Source: Cellvibrio sp. PSBB023
GTDB lineage: Bacteria; Pseudomonadota; Gammaproteobacteria; Pseudomonadales; Cellvibrionaceae
Direction: 5' to 3'
NCBI RefSeq assembly: GCF_002007605.1
Contig: NZ_CP019799.1
Span: forward strand, 4,395,501 to 4,459,500
DNA: 64,000 nucleotides
Below are positions 24,136-32,988 of this stretch, in pieces (positions within the stretch are counted from its first letter, which is position 1; every line of letters begins with the position of its first letter). The notes under the pieces are model-generated. The model was not told the DNA's origin, searched no databases, and was given only the letters and a program-made list of their open reading frames with translations. The position numbers were made by a program, and so were the translations under genes.

Positions 24136-25544
24136 AATCCATTCGCCGGTTTCTGGTGATCGTATTGGTAGCTATAGTCACCTTGGCAAATTTTGCGGCA
24201 GCGGTGCGCGGTTATCTGGGCAGTATGGATGAAGCGGAGCGCTTGTTTAATCAGCGCATGTTACAGCAAGTGGATTTATTAAATTACACCTTGCCGCTGC
24301 GTGCATCGCAAGCGGATGCCGGTGCGGTGATTGATTTTCCGGCGCGCCCCAGCGACATAGAATCCTCGCTGGAATTTCAGTGGGTGCGCAACGACGGCAC
24401 ATTGCTGGCGCGTTCAGCGGCCATGCCTGACACAGTGCTCTGTTCGCTGGAAGAAGGTTTTCGCTATTTTAATTTTAATAATTACCGCTGGCATTTATTG
24501 GTGACCGCCAGTGCCGATAAACAGAGTTGGTATATTTTGGCTGAGCGCGATGACCAGCGCTATCGTTTAGCCGAGTCGATGATTTTGCAGGCGGTATACC
24601 CCATGGTGCTCGCCATTCCATTAATCGCGTTAATTATTTGGTGGGTTGCTGGTGTAGGCTTGCGGCCTGTGGCCAAACTCGCCACTGAATTGCGCCAGCG
24701 CGAAGCAACGGATTTATACCCGATTGAGCAGCAGGATATGCCGATAGAACTGGTGCAACTCACCCAGTCTGCCAATGAATTGCTACGCCGTTTGGATGCC
24801 TCTTTCGCGCGTGAAAAACGTTTCTCCGGCGATGCCGCCCACGAACTGCGCACGCCGCTTGCTGCGCTAAAAATACACTGCGAAAACTTATTGCATGAAT
24901 TGCACCCGGCACCGGAATCCGTTGTGAAATTGCAATTGGGTATTGAGCGCATGAGTTATTTGGTGGAGCAAATTCTGTTGCTCAATCGCACCGCGCCGGA
25001 TCATTTTATGGGGCAATTTGAACCGGTGAATTTAACCCTGCTGGCCAAACAAGCGGTGGTGGATTACAGCGCACCACTGGCACAAAAAAATCACCAGATT
25101 GAATTTAACGGCGATGAATGTTGGGTAATGGGGGATCGCGCGGCGTTGGCAACATTGCTGAATAACCTGCTCGGCAATGCAATTAAATATACTCCGGCCG
25201 ATGGCATTATTGTGGTGAACACCTGGCAACGCGGTAAGGATGTCGTGCTGGAAGTCATGGATAACGGCCCCGGCATTCCGGTTGCACAGCAAGCGCGGGT
25301 GTTTGATCGCTTTTATCGCATGGGCGGCGATCGCCACAACTCACAAACGCCTGGTTGCGGTTTGGGGCTGTCCATTGTGCAACAGGTTGTCGAGTTGCAC
25401 GCGGCGCACATTGCACTCACACAATCGCGTTTTGATCACGGCCTGTTGGTGATGGTGACCTTTGCCGCCTGCTCACTGCCAGATAGCACAACCACGTTTG
25501 AGTCTGCACCTTCCCGAGTGTCTCATCATGAACAAAATCGCTAA
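24132..25544 (+). CDS. Sensor histidine kinase (QseC/PmrB-like)
   Basis: A 470-residue kinase with an N-terminal membrane helix (about 7-26), a periplasmic domain of about 125 residues, a second helix (~150-172), and then a HAMP-like linker. HisKA carries the phosphorylated His in FSGDAAHELRTPLAALK near 238. HATPase_c carries the N box LLNNLLGNAIKYTP, DNGPGIP and CGLGLSIVQQ. It overlaps its response regulator by 4 nt and its end overlaps the cupredoxin gene by 17 nt, so sensing is tied to iron uptake genes. PmrB senses Fe3+ through periplasmic ExxE motifs; here a DEAE stretch occurs near residue 34 but no exact ExxE is obvious, so the signal is uncertain. Confidence 0.92.
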   Translation: MKSIRRFLVIVLVAIVTLANFAAAVRGYLGSMDEAERLFNQRMLQQVDLLNYTLPLRASQADAGAVIDFPARPSDIESSLEFQWVRNDGTLLARSAAMPDTVLCSLEEGFRYFNFNNYRWHLLVTASADKQSWYILAERDDQRYRLAESMILQAVYPMVLAIPLIALIIWWVAGVGLRPVAKLATELRQREATDLYPIEQQDMPIELVQLTQSANELLRRLDASFAREKRFSGDAAHELRTPLAALKIHCENLLHELHPAPESVVKLQLGIERMSYLVEQILLLNRTAPDHFMGQFEPVNLTLLAKQAVVDYSAPLAQKNHQIEFNGDECWVMGDRAALATLLNNLLGNAIKYTPADGIIVVNTWQRGKDVVLEVMDNGPGIPVAQQARVFDRFYRMGGDRHNSQTPGCGLGLSIVQQVVELHAAHIALTQSRFDHGLLVMVTFAACSLPDSTTTFESAPSRVSHHEQNR

Positions 25545-25872
25545 TTGCCGGATGCGCTGTGTGCTGTTGGTCGCGCTGTTTGCGGTGCAGTCGGTATGGG
25601 CCGATGTGCCTACCTTCACCATTGAAATACGCGGGCATTTATTTTATCCCGCACAATTGGTAGTGCCAGCCAATACCAAAATTAAACTCATTGTGATCAA
25701 TCAGGACCCTACACCGGAAGAGTTTGAAAGTTACGAACTCAATCGCGAAAAAGTGATTATGGGCGGTGCCAAGGCCACTATTTTTATTGGCCCACTCAAG
25801 CCGGGTGACTATCCTTTTTTCGGCGAATTTAATCCCAAAACGGCGCAGGGTTTAATCCGGGTGGAGAACTGA
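25528..25872 (+). CDS. Periplasmic cupredoxin-like protein (FTR1-associated)
   Basis: A 114-residue exported protein. The signal peptide ends at VQSVWA. The mature domain (FTIEIRGHLFYPAQLVVPANTKIKLIVINQDPTPEEFESYELNREKVI... GDYPFFGEFNPKTAQGLIRV) fits the Cupredoxin_1 domain found next to FTR1 permeases and within EfeO. Cys and Met ligands of a classical blue-copper site are not evident at the C-terminal loop (GEFNPKTAQG), so it may bind metal differently or feed Fe to the permease. It starts inside the kinase gene and stops 1 nt before the permease, so the three are translationally coupled. Confidence 0.8.
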   Translation: MNKIANCRMRCVLLVALFAVQSVWADVPTFTIEIRGHLFYPAQLVVPANTKIKLIVINQDPTPEEFESYELNREKVIMGGAKATIFIGPLKPGDYPFFGEFNPKTAQGLIRVEN

Positions 25873-25873
25873 G

Positions 25874-26668
25874 ATGGTCGATGCCGTATTGTTAGTTCTG
25901 CGTGAGGTGTTGGAGGCCGCGCTGATGTTTAGCCTGCTGCTCGCCCTTAGTCGCCAGCAACACCTGGGCAGCGGTTGGTGGTTGTGGGCGCTGCTCATGG
26001 GCGTTGCCGGTTCCTGGCTGTTGGCACACTACGCTTACGCTATTGCAGATGCGCTGGACGGCACAGGGCAGGAATTATTAAATGCCTTTTTGTATGCAAT
26101 GGTCGCGCTGTGTTTTGTGGTGCTGGCGCTATTGCTTATGCCCTTATTGTGGCGACCGGGCAACTCGTCGCACCACCTTGGTTTGTCGTTTTTATTTATC
26201 GTTATTGTCAGTTTTTCATTGATGCGTGAGGTGTCGGAAATCTGGATTTATCTCTCCAGTTTTGCCCCTCATTCCGATGCGCTGTCATCGGCGCTGATTG
26301 GTGCAGTTATTGGTACAGGTATAGGTTTGAGTTTGGGGGCAATCCTGTATTACGTGTTGGTATTTATGCGTCCGGTTTTTTTTCTGCCTGTTTTTTTGCT
26401 GATCGCCGCGCTCTTGGCTGGCGGTTTATCCATGCAAATTGCCAAACAATTATTGCAAATCGGTATGTTGGATTCAGCGGAGCCTTTGTGGGATAGCAGT
26501 TTTATTGCCAATGAACAAAGTTGGTTTGGGGAATTGCTCTACGCCTTACTCGGCTACGATGCGCAGCCAACGCCCATACAAATTTTATTTTACCTTGTCG
26601 CCATCGTGCCCATTTTGTTCGCGTTGATCTGGTCAGCATGGCGCTTGCGAGGAAAGGTTAATGCCTAG
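25874..26668 (+). CDS. FTR1-family iron permease
   Basis: A 264-residue membrane protein with about seven hydrophobic helices. Both iron-handling REXXE motifs are present: REVLE near residue 10 and REVSE near 121. These are the signature of FTR1/EfeU permeases, which import oxidised or reduced iron across the inner membrane. The length is close to that of E. coli EfeU (276). The following gene overlaps it by 8 nt. The cupredoxin upstream probably supplies the metal. No EfeB peroxidase gene is present, so this is a reduced system. Confidence 0.9.
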   Translation: MVDAVLLVLREVLEAALMFSLLLALSRQQHLGSGWWLWALLMGVAGSWLLAHYAYAIADALDGTGQELLNAFLYAMVALCFVVLALLLMPLLWRPGNSSHHLGLSFLFIVIVSFSLMREVSEIWIYLSSFAPHSDALSSALIGAVIGTGIGLSLGAILYYVLVFMRPVFFLPVFLLIAALLAGGLSMQIAKQLLQIGMLDSAEPLWDSSFIANEQSWFGELLYALLGYDAQPTPIQILFYLVAIVPILFALIWSAWRLRGKVNA

Positions 26669-27359
26669 GTTTCGTGTCCTGATGACTGCTGCTTGTATTG
26701 CGCTTGGTGCGGCGCCGGTTTATGCCGACATCAGCCGCGTTTATCAGCCCTATGTTGAGCAGGGCGAGCGCGAGTTGGAGTACGGCGCCAGCCTGCGCGA
26801 TGTGGGTGGCGAAAATATTTTATTAAACCGTGTCGGTGTCGGTTATGCCTGGAACGATAAGATTTTCACTGAGGTTTATTTGCTCACCGAATCCATCAGC
26901 CACGAGGGCGATGAAATTCGCGGCTACGAAGCGGAATTGAAATGGCAAATTACCGAGCAGGGCGAATACTGGGCCGACTGGGGCTTATTGGTGGAGGCTG
27001 GCGGTGCGCGGGATATTGATCGTCGCGAGCTGGCCGTTGGTGTGCTTTGGGCGAAAGAGTTGGGCAATCGCTGGGTCGCTACCGCCAATGGCTTTGTGGA
27101 ATATGAATACGGCGATGATGTTGTCGATGAACTGGAAACTGCACTGCGCGCCCAGTTTCGCTACCGCTATTCGGCGGCGCTGGAACCTGCGCTGGAGCTT
27201 TATCTGGACGATCAGGATTGGGCGGTCGGCCCGGCGGTCATGGGAATCCAAAAACTCGGTGGGCGCAAACAGTTGCGCTGGGAGCTGGGCCTATTGTTTG
27301 GTTTGGATGCCGAAACCCCGGATACCAGCTTGCGCTTTGGGCTTGAATTTGAATTCTAG
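26661..27359 (+). CDS. Small outer-membrane beta-barrel protein
   Basis: A 232-residue exported protein of no family I can name. It has a signal peptide (MPRFRVLMTAACIALGAAPVYA). The mature part alternates polar and hydrophobic residues with many aromatic ends (FTEVYLLTESISHEG, GYEAELKWQITEQGEYWADWGLLVEAGG, LRWELGLLFGLDAET) and ends in LEFEF, a terminal Phe typical of outer-membrane barrels. It overlaps the FTR1 gene by 8 nt, so it probably forms a pore or sensor for the same metal system. Confidence 0.65.
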   Translation: MPRFRVLMTAACIALGAAPVYADISRVYQPYVEQGERELEYGASLRDVGGENILLNRVGVGYAWNDKIFTEVYLLTESISHEGDEIRGYEAELKWQITEQGEYWADWGLLVEAGGARDIDRRELAVGVLWAKELGNRWVATANGFVEYEYGDDVVDELETALRAQFRYRYSAALEPALELYLDDQDWAVGPAVMGIQKLGGRKQLRWELGLLFGLDAETPDTSLRFGLEFEF

Positions 27360-27402
27360 AAGTTGATTTAATTTTTCAAATAAGAATTGTTATTATTTGT
27401 AT

Positions 27403-27421
27403 TGATAATAATTCTCATCTT
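27403..27421 (+). promoter_or_regulatory. Fur box in front of the iron operon
   Basis: TGATAATAATTCTCATCTT matches the Fur consensus (GATAATGATAATCATTATC) in most positions, with further AT-rich, half-matching sequence just upstream from 27382. It lies about 63 bp before ATG 27484. Confidence 0.7.
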
Positions 27422-27483
27422 TGAGTATGATGGGCGCCTGAATTAATGGCCTGCCAGGGTGGCAGGTGTTTTAGGAGCCTGAC

Positions 27484-28290
27484 ATGAAAACCCTGCTGCG
27501 TATTGCCCTGCCTTTTCTCTACCTGTGTGTGCTGGGTGCGCCTGTGGTGCACGCCCACACTCCCTTTATTGCCCCTGTCGCATTTGAACCGGCACATCAA
27601 GGGTGGATTAGCTTGGATGCCGGTTTTGCCGAAACTTTTTTTCATTCCGATGTCGCCTTCGATAAAGGTCACTTCCAGGTATTGACCCCGGCGGGCACTT
27701 GGGTGGCACCTGCACGTGTAGAGCAATTCACCAGTCGTAGTGTGCTGGAGTATCAAGCGCAGCAAGAAGGCACCTACAGGTTCACTACTGGCACTCGTTT
27801 GGGCGCGGTGTTTCGCATGTACGAGATCAATGGCGAACGCAAACATACTCGCGACCCCAAAGAAGTATTACCCAAAGGGCACAAGCTGCTCGATCACTAC
27901 CAATCCGTTACGCTGGCCGAAACCTACGTCACGCTGAAAGCACCAACTACGGCGGCGTTCAAACCCTATAACAAAGGCCTGGAGTTGGTGCCCATCACTC
28001 ACCCCAATGATTTGTACGCGGGTGAACCGTTTGAATTTTCTGTATTGCTGGACGGCAACCCCCTCGTTGAACAGCCAGTGAGTATTTTTAGCGCGCAGGA
28101 CGCCACCCAACAGCAACAACCGGTGCTGACTGCCACAACAGATCGCCAGGGCAAGGCCAGCATTACCTTGAACTCGCCTGGCGTTTATTTGCTGCACCTG
28201 CGCAAAAGTGCCCCTGCACCCAAAGGGGCTGAAGCGCCTCATTACGGTTATATCTACACCCTGAGTTTTGCCGTGCAGCCTGAGTTGTAA
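27484..28290 (+). CDS. DUF4198 periplasmic protein
   Basis: A 268-residue exported protein. The signal peptide ends at VVHAHT and the mature protein begins with a His-containing HTPFIAPVAF. The body matches DUF4198 (EQEGTYRFTTGTRLG, then a C-terminal Ig-like part VPITHPNDLYAGEPFEFSVLLDGNPLV...QGKASITLNSPGVYLLHLRKS). DUF4198 proteins accompany TonB-dependent receptors in metal uptake loci. The Fur box immediately upstream supports iron control. It heads a cluster with the EF-hand lipoprotein and TonB receptor. Confidence 0.85.
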   Translation: MKTLLRIALPFLYLCVLGAPVVHAHTPFIAPVAFEPAHQGWISLDAGFAETFFHSDVAFDKGHFQVLTPAGTWVAPARVEQFTSRSVLEYQAQQEGTYRFTTGTRLGAVFRMYEINGERKHTRDPKEVLPKGHKLLDHYQSVTLAETYVTLKAPTTAAFKPYNKGLELVPITHPNDLYAGEPFEFSVLLDGNPLVEQPVSIFSAQDATQQQQPVLTATTDRQGKASITLNSPGVYLLHLRKSAPAPKGAEAPHYGYIYTLSFAVQPEL

Positions 28291-28343
28291 TTACATTGTT
28301 CTGTGTTTTTTTTCTCTCTTCATATCAGTCTCGGATTTCTATT

Positions 28344-28817
28344 ATGTATAAAAAGTACAGTCTCCTGCTCGTGACCTTATTGGTATTGGCCGGTTGCCAA
28401 TCGGTGCCTAAACCAGAGCCTCAGGTGGCGCAGCACCAGCGCGATCACGGTGCCAGTGCGGCCCATCGTCAGGCGTTTATCAAGGACTATGATCGCAATG
28501 GCGATGGTGTTGTCACGCGTGAGGAGTTTGATCAGGCGCGTGCAGCGCATTTGCGCGCGATGGATAGCAATCAGGATCAACGTGTAGATGAAACCGAATA
28601 TGTGCAGGAGTTTGTGGCGCGTATGACCGACGAACAAAAAGAGCACAAAACCAAACAACTGAAACAGGCCCATGTTCGTTTCGGGGTGTTGGATCGCGAC
28701 AAGGATGGCGATTTGACGGTGCAGGAATTTGCTTTGTCCGGTGCGCGTATTTTTGCCGGGTGGGATCTCAATCAGGATGGTGTTGTCGATGCACAAGACC
28801 CCTTGCCAACACCATAG
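28344..28817 (+). CDS. EF-hand lipoprotein
   Basis: A 157-residue lipoprotein. The lipobox LAGC lies at residues 14-17 (LLVTLLVLAGCQSVP), so it is lipid-anchored in the outer or inner membrane. Four calcium-binding loops are visible: DYDRNGDGVVTREEF, DSNQDQRVDETEY, DRDKDGDLTVQEF and DLNQDGVVDAQD. The start was set at ATG 28344 because the lipoprotein signal begins there. EF-hand proteins next to DUF4198 and a TonB receptor suggest a metal-sensing or binding accessory role. Confidence 0.88.
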   Translation: MYKKYSLLLVTLLVLAGCQSVPKPEPQVAQHQRDHGASAAHRQAFIKDYDRNGDGVVTREEFDQARAAHLRAMDSNQDQRVDETEYVQEFVARMTDEQKEHKTKQLKQAHVRFGVLDRDKDGDLTVQEFALSGARIFAGWDLNQDGVVDAQDPLPTP

Positions 28818-28962
28818 TGCCAATCGTTTAACACGCAAATACTAAAAATCAAAACTCTTCAAAGAGTGTGCCTTGTTAGCCAAAAAAATACCTGCATTGC
28901 GCCCTGAAAAAAAACGGTGCGGTGCCTAAAAAAATGATGTTGTTTTGGTTAATGAGGCAGAT

Positions 28963-31317
28963 ATGAAACAGTGGTTTTCCTGTAAGTTCCCCTATGGGTT
29001 TAGTCGCAATACCCTGTTGATGACTGGTGTATTTATTGCCAGCGCCCAGGTGTGTGCAGCAGACACGGCAGCACAGAGCGGTGAACCCAAAAAGAAATTG
29101 GGGAAAGTGGTTGTGACCGCGCAAGCGGAAAAAGAGTCGTCGCACCCTTCAAGTAAGTTGGTAACCCGCGAGATCCTGGATGATCAGCAGGTGACGGATA
29201 TGGATGATCTGGTGCGCTATATTCCCGGCGTGAGTGTGAGTGACATTGGTCGTTTTGGTGCAACGGGTTTTTCTATTCGCGGCCTCGATGGTGATCGTGT
29301 TGCCATGACTGTAGATGGTTTGGCAATGGGAGAAACGCTCGATCCCCTCAGTTATCAAGCCTATGATTTTTTTCGCTCCACACGCGGTGGTTTGGATATC
29401 GACGCGCTGAAATCGGTGGAAATTATTAAGGGTGCAGATTCCATTGCCTCAGGCAGCGGAGGTTTGTCGGGTGCGGTGATGTTTGTAACCAAAGATCCGG
29501 CAGATTATTTGGCAGCGCAAGGCGATGATACTTTTCTCAGCGTAAAAACCGGTTATGCCAGTGAAAATGATGAAGCATTACTCAGCGCGACGCTGGCCAA
29601 TCGCACCGGTGCCTGGGAGAGCTTGTTGGTACTGACCCAGCGCCAGAGCAATGAAGTGGATGTGCAAGGCAAGGGTGAAAATATTACCGGTGGTGCGCGG
29701 GAAATTGCGGACCCGCTTGATGCGGAATCCACCAACGGATTATTCAAATTGTATTTCCACGCAAGCCCATCCCATCGTCTAGGCATTGTTGCAGAACACT
29801 ATCGCGCTAACTCACAACTCGACAATTTATCGCGTGTGGATGCTAGCTATCTCACGCGCACAACCGATGATGACAATGAACGCGACCGCATTGGTGTGAA
29901 TTACCAATGGCTTGCCGAGTCGCGCTGGTTTGATACATTTAATTGGCATTACGACTATCAAAATACCTACAACAGCGGCTATACCCTGATGCTATTTAAA
30001 TCGGCGACCTGCCCGCAAGCGGTATCGCCCTGCTACCGCTCGGAAGATCGCTATTACGAGCAGGATTCCCATTCCACCCGCGTCAAATTCAGTAAAAATA
30101 TTGTCAGCGCAGGACTTGAACAGGAATTGATTTACGGTGCGGGTGCGGAAGTGCGCGATGTCAGTTATGCATCGATCGATACGCGCTACCTTGGCGAGAG
30201 CGATACTGTATCACTGGTAGAAGTTGATCCGGATTTTGTGCCAGAAACCTCCGTCACACATTGGCATGCTTATGTGCGCGATCAATTATCACCGCGCCAT
30301 TCTGCCTGGACATTTACCCTCGGTGCGCGCGCTGATAATTATCAATATTCGCCAACACTGGGCGCGCAATATCAGGATGTATCGGCAACCGTTGGCGATG
30401 TGAGTTTTACCCAAGCCACCTGGCAATTGGGTGCTGATTATCAGTTCAATTCACAGCAGCATGCGGGTATACATCTGGGCACCGGTTTTCGCGCGCCGTC
30501 TACCGAAAATCTTTATTACGCCACAGTGACCAGCGTTGCAACGGATGTTGCTGCGGGGCAAGAAGTCGTGTTATGGGATTCAGTCGCCAACCCGGATTTG
30601 GACGCAGAAGAAAGCCTGAATAAAGAATTGCGTTACGGTTTTAGCAATCAATTCCTGCAAGTGAATGTGGCAATTTTTCACGATGACTACAGCAATTTTA
30701 TTGAAACCCAAACGCTCACGCGCTTAAACGACACTGTGTTTCAAACCTGTAGTCGCGGCACTTGCACCACCACAACAGGCGATACCTACACCATGCCGGT
30801 TAACACTGGTGAAGTGGTCGTAAAAGGTTTTGAAATAGACGGGCAGTGGAATCTGGATCGCAATATCGCCCTGCGTTTTGCTTACTCCTATAACGACGGC
30901 GAAAAGAAAAATGGTGATCCATTGCTGAGCATTGTGCCGCACTCGGGTGTTATTGGTGTTGAGTATCAGCCGGATGATCGCCGCTGGGCCGCGAGTTTGA
31001 CTATGACGCGCACAGGCAGCAAAGAGGCTGAGGACGTTGTAGTCACCGCCGCAAATGGTACACAAACACAAGGTGCCCCATTTTTAACCGATGCCTTCAC
31101 GCTGTTTGATTTGCAAGGTCGCTATCAGCTAACACCTGCGCTCAAAGTGACGCTGGGCTTATACAACATTACCGACGAACAATATTGGCGCTGGCAGCGC
31201 GTGCAATTTGTCACCGAGGGTAGTGGTGGCGCACGCGGTGGTGTGACTGGCGATGGCATTAATCGCTATGCAGAACCCGGGCGCAATCTTAAAGCCAGCC
31301 TGAGTTACGCATTTTAA
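28963..31317 (+). CDS. TonB-dependent receptor, heme/hemoglobin-receptor type
   Basis: A 784-residue outer-membrane receptor. The signal sequence ends near QVCAA. The TonB box region is LGKVVVTAQAEKE (~48-60). The plug domain (about 65-185) has SIRGLDGDRVAMTVDGLAMGETLD and SVEIIKGADSIASGSGGLSGAVMFVTKDP, wording typical of hemin/hemoglobin receptors. The barrel ends with the C-terminal NLKASLSYAF. The start ATG 28963 has a GAGG site; an in-frame upstream start at 28945 is less likely. It imports an iron chelate or heme by TonB energy. No heme-specific FRAP/NPNL motif was found, so the ligand is not settled. Confidence 0.92.
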   Translation: MKQWFSCKFPYGFSRNTLLMTGVFIASAQVCAADTAAQSGEPKKKLGKVVVTAQAEKESSHPSSKLVTREILDDQQVTDMDDLVRYIPGVSVSDIGRFGATGFSIRGLDGDRVAMTVDGLAMGETLDPLSYQAYDFFRSTRGGLDIDALKSVEIIKGADSIASGSGGLSGAVMFVTKDPADYLAAQGDDTFLSVKTGYASENDEALLSATLANRTGAWESLLVLTQRQSNEVDVQGKGENITGGAREIADPLDAESTNGLFKLYFHASPSHRLGIVAEHYRANSQLDNLSRVDASYLTRTTDDDNERDRIGVNYQWLAESRWFDTFNWHYDYQNTYNSGYTLMLFKSATCPQAVSPCYRSEDRYYEQDSHSTRVKFSKNIVSAGLEQELIYGAGAEVRDVSYASIDTRYLGESDTVSLVEVDPDFVPETSVTHWHAYVRDQLSPRHSAWTFTLGARADNYQYSPTLGAQYQDVSATVGDVSFTQATWQLGADYQFNSQQHAGIHLGTGFRAPSTENLYYATVTSVATDVAAGQEVVLWDSVANPDLDAEESLNKELRYGFSNQFLQVNVAIFHDDYSNFIETQTLTRLNDTVFQTCSRGTCTTTTGDTYTMPVNTGEVVVKGFEIDGQWNLDRNIALRFAYSYNDGEKKNGDPLLSIVPHSGVIGVEYQPDDRRWAASLTMTRTGSKEAEDVVVTAANGTQTQGAPFLTDAFTLFDLQGRYQLTPALKVTLGLYNITDEQYWRWQRVQFVTEGSGGARGGVTGDGINRYAEPGRNLKASLSYAF

Positions 31318-31398
31318 TTATCGCTACACATTCGCGGCGCACCGCTCATAAAAAACGGCGGCGCTGCGGATTGTTCAACAGGAAGAGAGGACATTTTT

Positions 31399-31944
31399 AT
31401 GGCACAGCAAGCAAACATCGCACTGGTTTTTGGTACGGACACTGGCAATACCCAGGAGGTGGGCGAAAAAATTGCAAAAGCACTGCGCAACTACGGTTAT
31501 ACCGTGGACATGATGAATGTGAATGAAGTGACATCGATCGTGCTGCAACAATATCGCTTTTTGGTGATGGGCATTCCTACCTGGGATTTTGGTGGCATCC
31601 AGGAAGATTGGGAAGATTTTGAAGCCGATTTGCAAATGGCTGATTTATCAGAAGCAGTGGTAGCGCTCTACGGGTTGGGTGACCAGCGCGGCTACGGCGA
31701 TTATTTTGTCGATGCCATGGGGTGGCTCTACGAACGCGTGCAAGCAACCGGTGCGCAGTTGATCGGTCACTGGCCAGCCGATGGCTACAAGGTAGCGGCT
31801 TCATTAGCCTTGAATGAAAACAAAACGGAATTTTGTGGACTAGCCATCGATGAAGATCAACAGTTTGAATTAACCGATGGTCGTGTTGCCACCTGGGTCA
31901 GCCAAATTGTGGCGGAATACGAACGCTGCGCGCTGGCGTCCTAG
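31399..31944 (+). CDS. Long-chain flavodoxin
   Basis: A 181-residue flavodoxin. The FMN phosphate loop is FGTDTGNTQEV (residues 11-21), the first aromatic loop contains TWDFGGIQEDW (near 58) and the second YGLGDQRGYGDYFVDAMG (near 94). The length and the ~20-residue loop insertion mark the long-chain class (FldA/IsiB). Flavodoxin replaces ferredoxin when iron is scarce, which fits its place 81 nt behind the TonB receptor in the Fur-linked cluster. Confidence 0.95.
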   Translation: MAQQANIALVFGTDTGNTQEVGEKIAKALRNYGYTVDMMNVNEVTSIVLQQYRFLVMGIPTWDFGGIQEDWEDFEADLQMADLSEAVVALYGLGDQRGYGDYFVDAMGWLYERVQATGAQLIGHWPADGYKVAASLALNENKTEFCGLAIDEDQQFELTDGRVATWVSQIVAEYERCALAS

Positions 31945-31970
31945 GTTTTTAAATTCCACAGGAGAACAGC

Positions 31971-32435
31971 ATGACTAGCACCAAGCATTCCGCAGACGCT
32001 CTCGATAACAGCATTTCCGCCCAGCACAAGCAGATGCTTGTGCAAGCGATTCATCGCTGGCGCTATTTGCTGGACGGCGCCCGCCGCGAACTTCACGCGC
32101 AGGATTGGCACGCCGCCGTGGATGCTTATCAGGAAGCGCATTCACAAGCAGAATTATTAATTCATATTGCCGACTGTAAAAACTGCGCCATTAAAAACTA
32201 TGTGCGCACGCTACTCGAATATGGCTACAGCCTATGCCAAACCAACCAATCAGACGCACTGCTACGCTTGCTCGATATCGCCCGACAAACATTGGACTGC
32301 TACGCAACCGCCACACTTTCGCAGCAACTGTTAAAACCCTTATTCAGTTTGCTGGATGCCAATAACCAACAGCGAGACCTGTGGATCAACCAATTATTTG
32401 TAGAGGACGCCTTGCAGCAGCGAGCGGTTCATTAA
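31971..32435 (+). CDS. Unknown helical protein behind flavodoxin
   Basis: A 154-residue protein that I do not recognise. It is mostly helical and cytoplasmic, with no signal peptide. The first half resembles a TPR-like helix pair (IHRWRYLLDGARRELHAQDWHAAVDAYQEAHSQAELLI). A DCKNCAIKNYVRTLLEYGY segment carries a CxxC pair that could bind metal or form a disulfide. It starts 26 nt after the flavodoxin stop with AGGAG upstream and is very likely co-transcribed, suggesting a role in iron-starved electron transfer or Fe-S repair. Confidence 0.65.
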   Translation: MTSTKHSADALDNSISAQHKQMLVQAIHRWRYLLDGARRELHAQDWHAAVDAYQEAHSQAELLIHIADCKNCAIKNYVRTLLEYGYSLCQTNQSDALLRLLDIARQTLDCYATATLSQQLLKPLFSLLDANNQQRDLWINQLFVEDALQQRAVH

Positions 32436-32485
32436 GGTAAATGTAAAGTGCAGATAAAATAATTTTTTAAATAAAATGTCGTGCA

Positions 32486-32899
32486 TCAGGTTTTATCCGA
32501 TTTTTCCGCACGCACTTTCAAAATGTCGGCAAGATTAATTTCAATCCAGTCTGCCAGTGCTTCTACTTTTTCGCTGATTTGTTTGCCCATTGGGGTGAGC
32601 AAATATTCCACGTGGGGCGGGACAACCGGGTAGGAGATGCGTTCTATAAAACCGTCGCTCTCCAGTGCTTGTAGTGTTTGTGCCAGCATTTTTTCGCTGA
32701 TGCCTGTGACCTTGCGGCGCAGTTCGCTGAAGCGGTGGGTGCCTCCGCGCAGGGCGATCAAGAGCAGTACACCCCAGCGGCTGGTGACGTGGTTGAGTAT
32801 GTCGCGGGAGGGGCATTTGTCGGCCATGACATCGCCGCGCAGCATGGCTTCTTTCAGGCTTTTGGCGGCGGTCGCTTTGCGGAGGGGCTGGTTGGTCAT
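32486..32899 (-). CDS. HxlR-family transcriptional regulator (QorR/YtfH-like)
   Basis: A 137-residue winged-helix regulator of the HxlR family. The core is CPSRDILNHVTSRWGVLLLIALRGGTHRFSELRRKVTGISEKMLAQTLQALESDGFIERISYPVVPPHVEYLLTPMG (about residues 29-105), with the single Cys used for thiol sensing in some members (Cys29). It diverges from a qorB-like gene, the same arrangement as ytfH-ytfG in E. coli. It probably represses that gene in response to quinones or electrophiles. Confidence 0.9.
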   Translation of the reverse strand: MTNQPLRKATAAKSLKEAMLRGDVMADKCPSRDILNHVTSRWGVLLLIALRGGTHRFSELRRKVTGISEKMLAQTLQALESDGFIERISYPVVPPHVEYLLTPMGKQISEKVEALADWIEINLADILKVRAEKSDKT

Positions 32900-32988
32900 T
32901 TCATACTTACCTTTTTGTGCGTACTTACTAAAAGTTAGCTAGGTTGGTATTGTGACGGCTTCTTCCACTGAAAGAAAGGTATTTAATC

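Noticed and set aside
28854..28867. ACTCTT-CA-AAGAGT as an operator of the TonB receptor
   Set aside because: The arms are only 6 bp with a 2-bp spacer and no second copy; too weak to call.
31318..31398. Hairpin between TonB receptor and flavodoxin genes as a terminator
   Set aside because: The possible stem needs G-U pairs and a long loop and has no T-run; the genes are probably co-transcribed.
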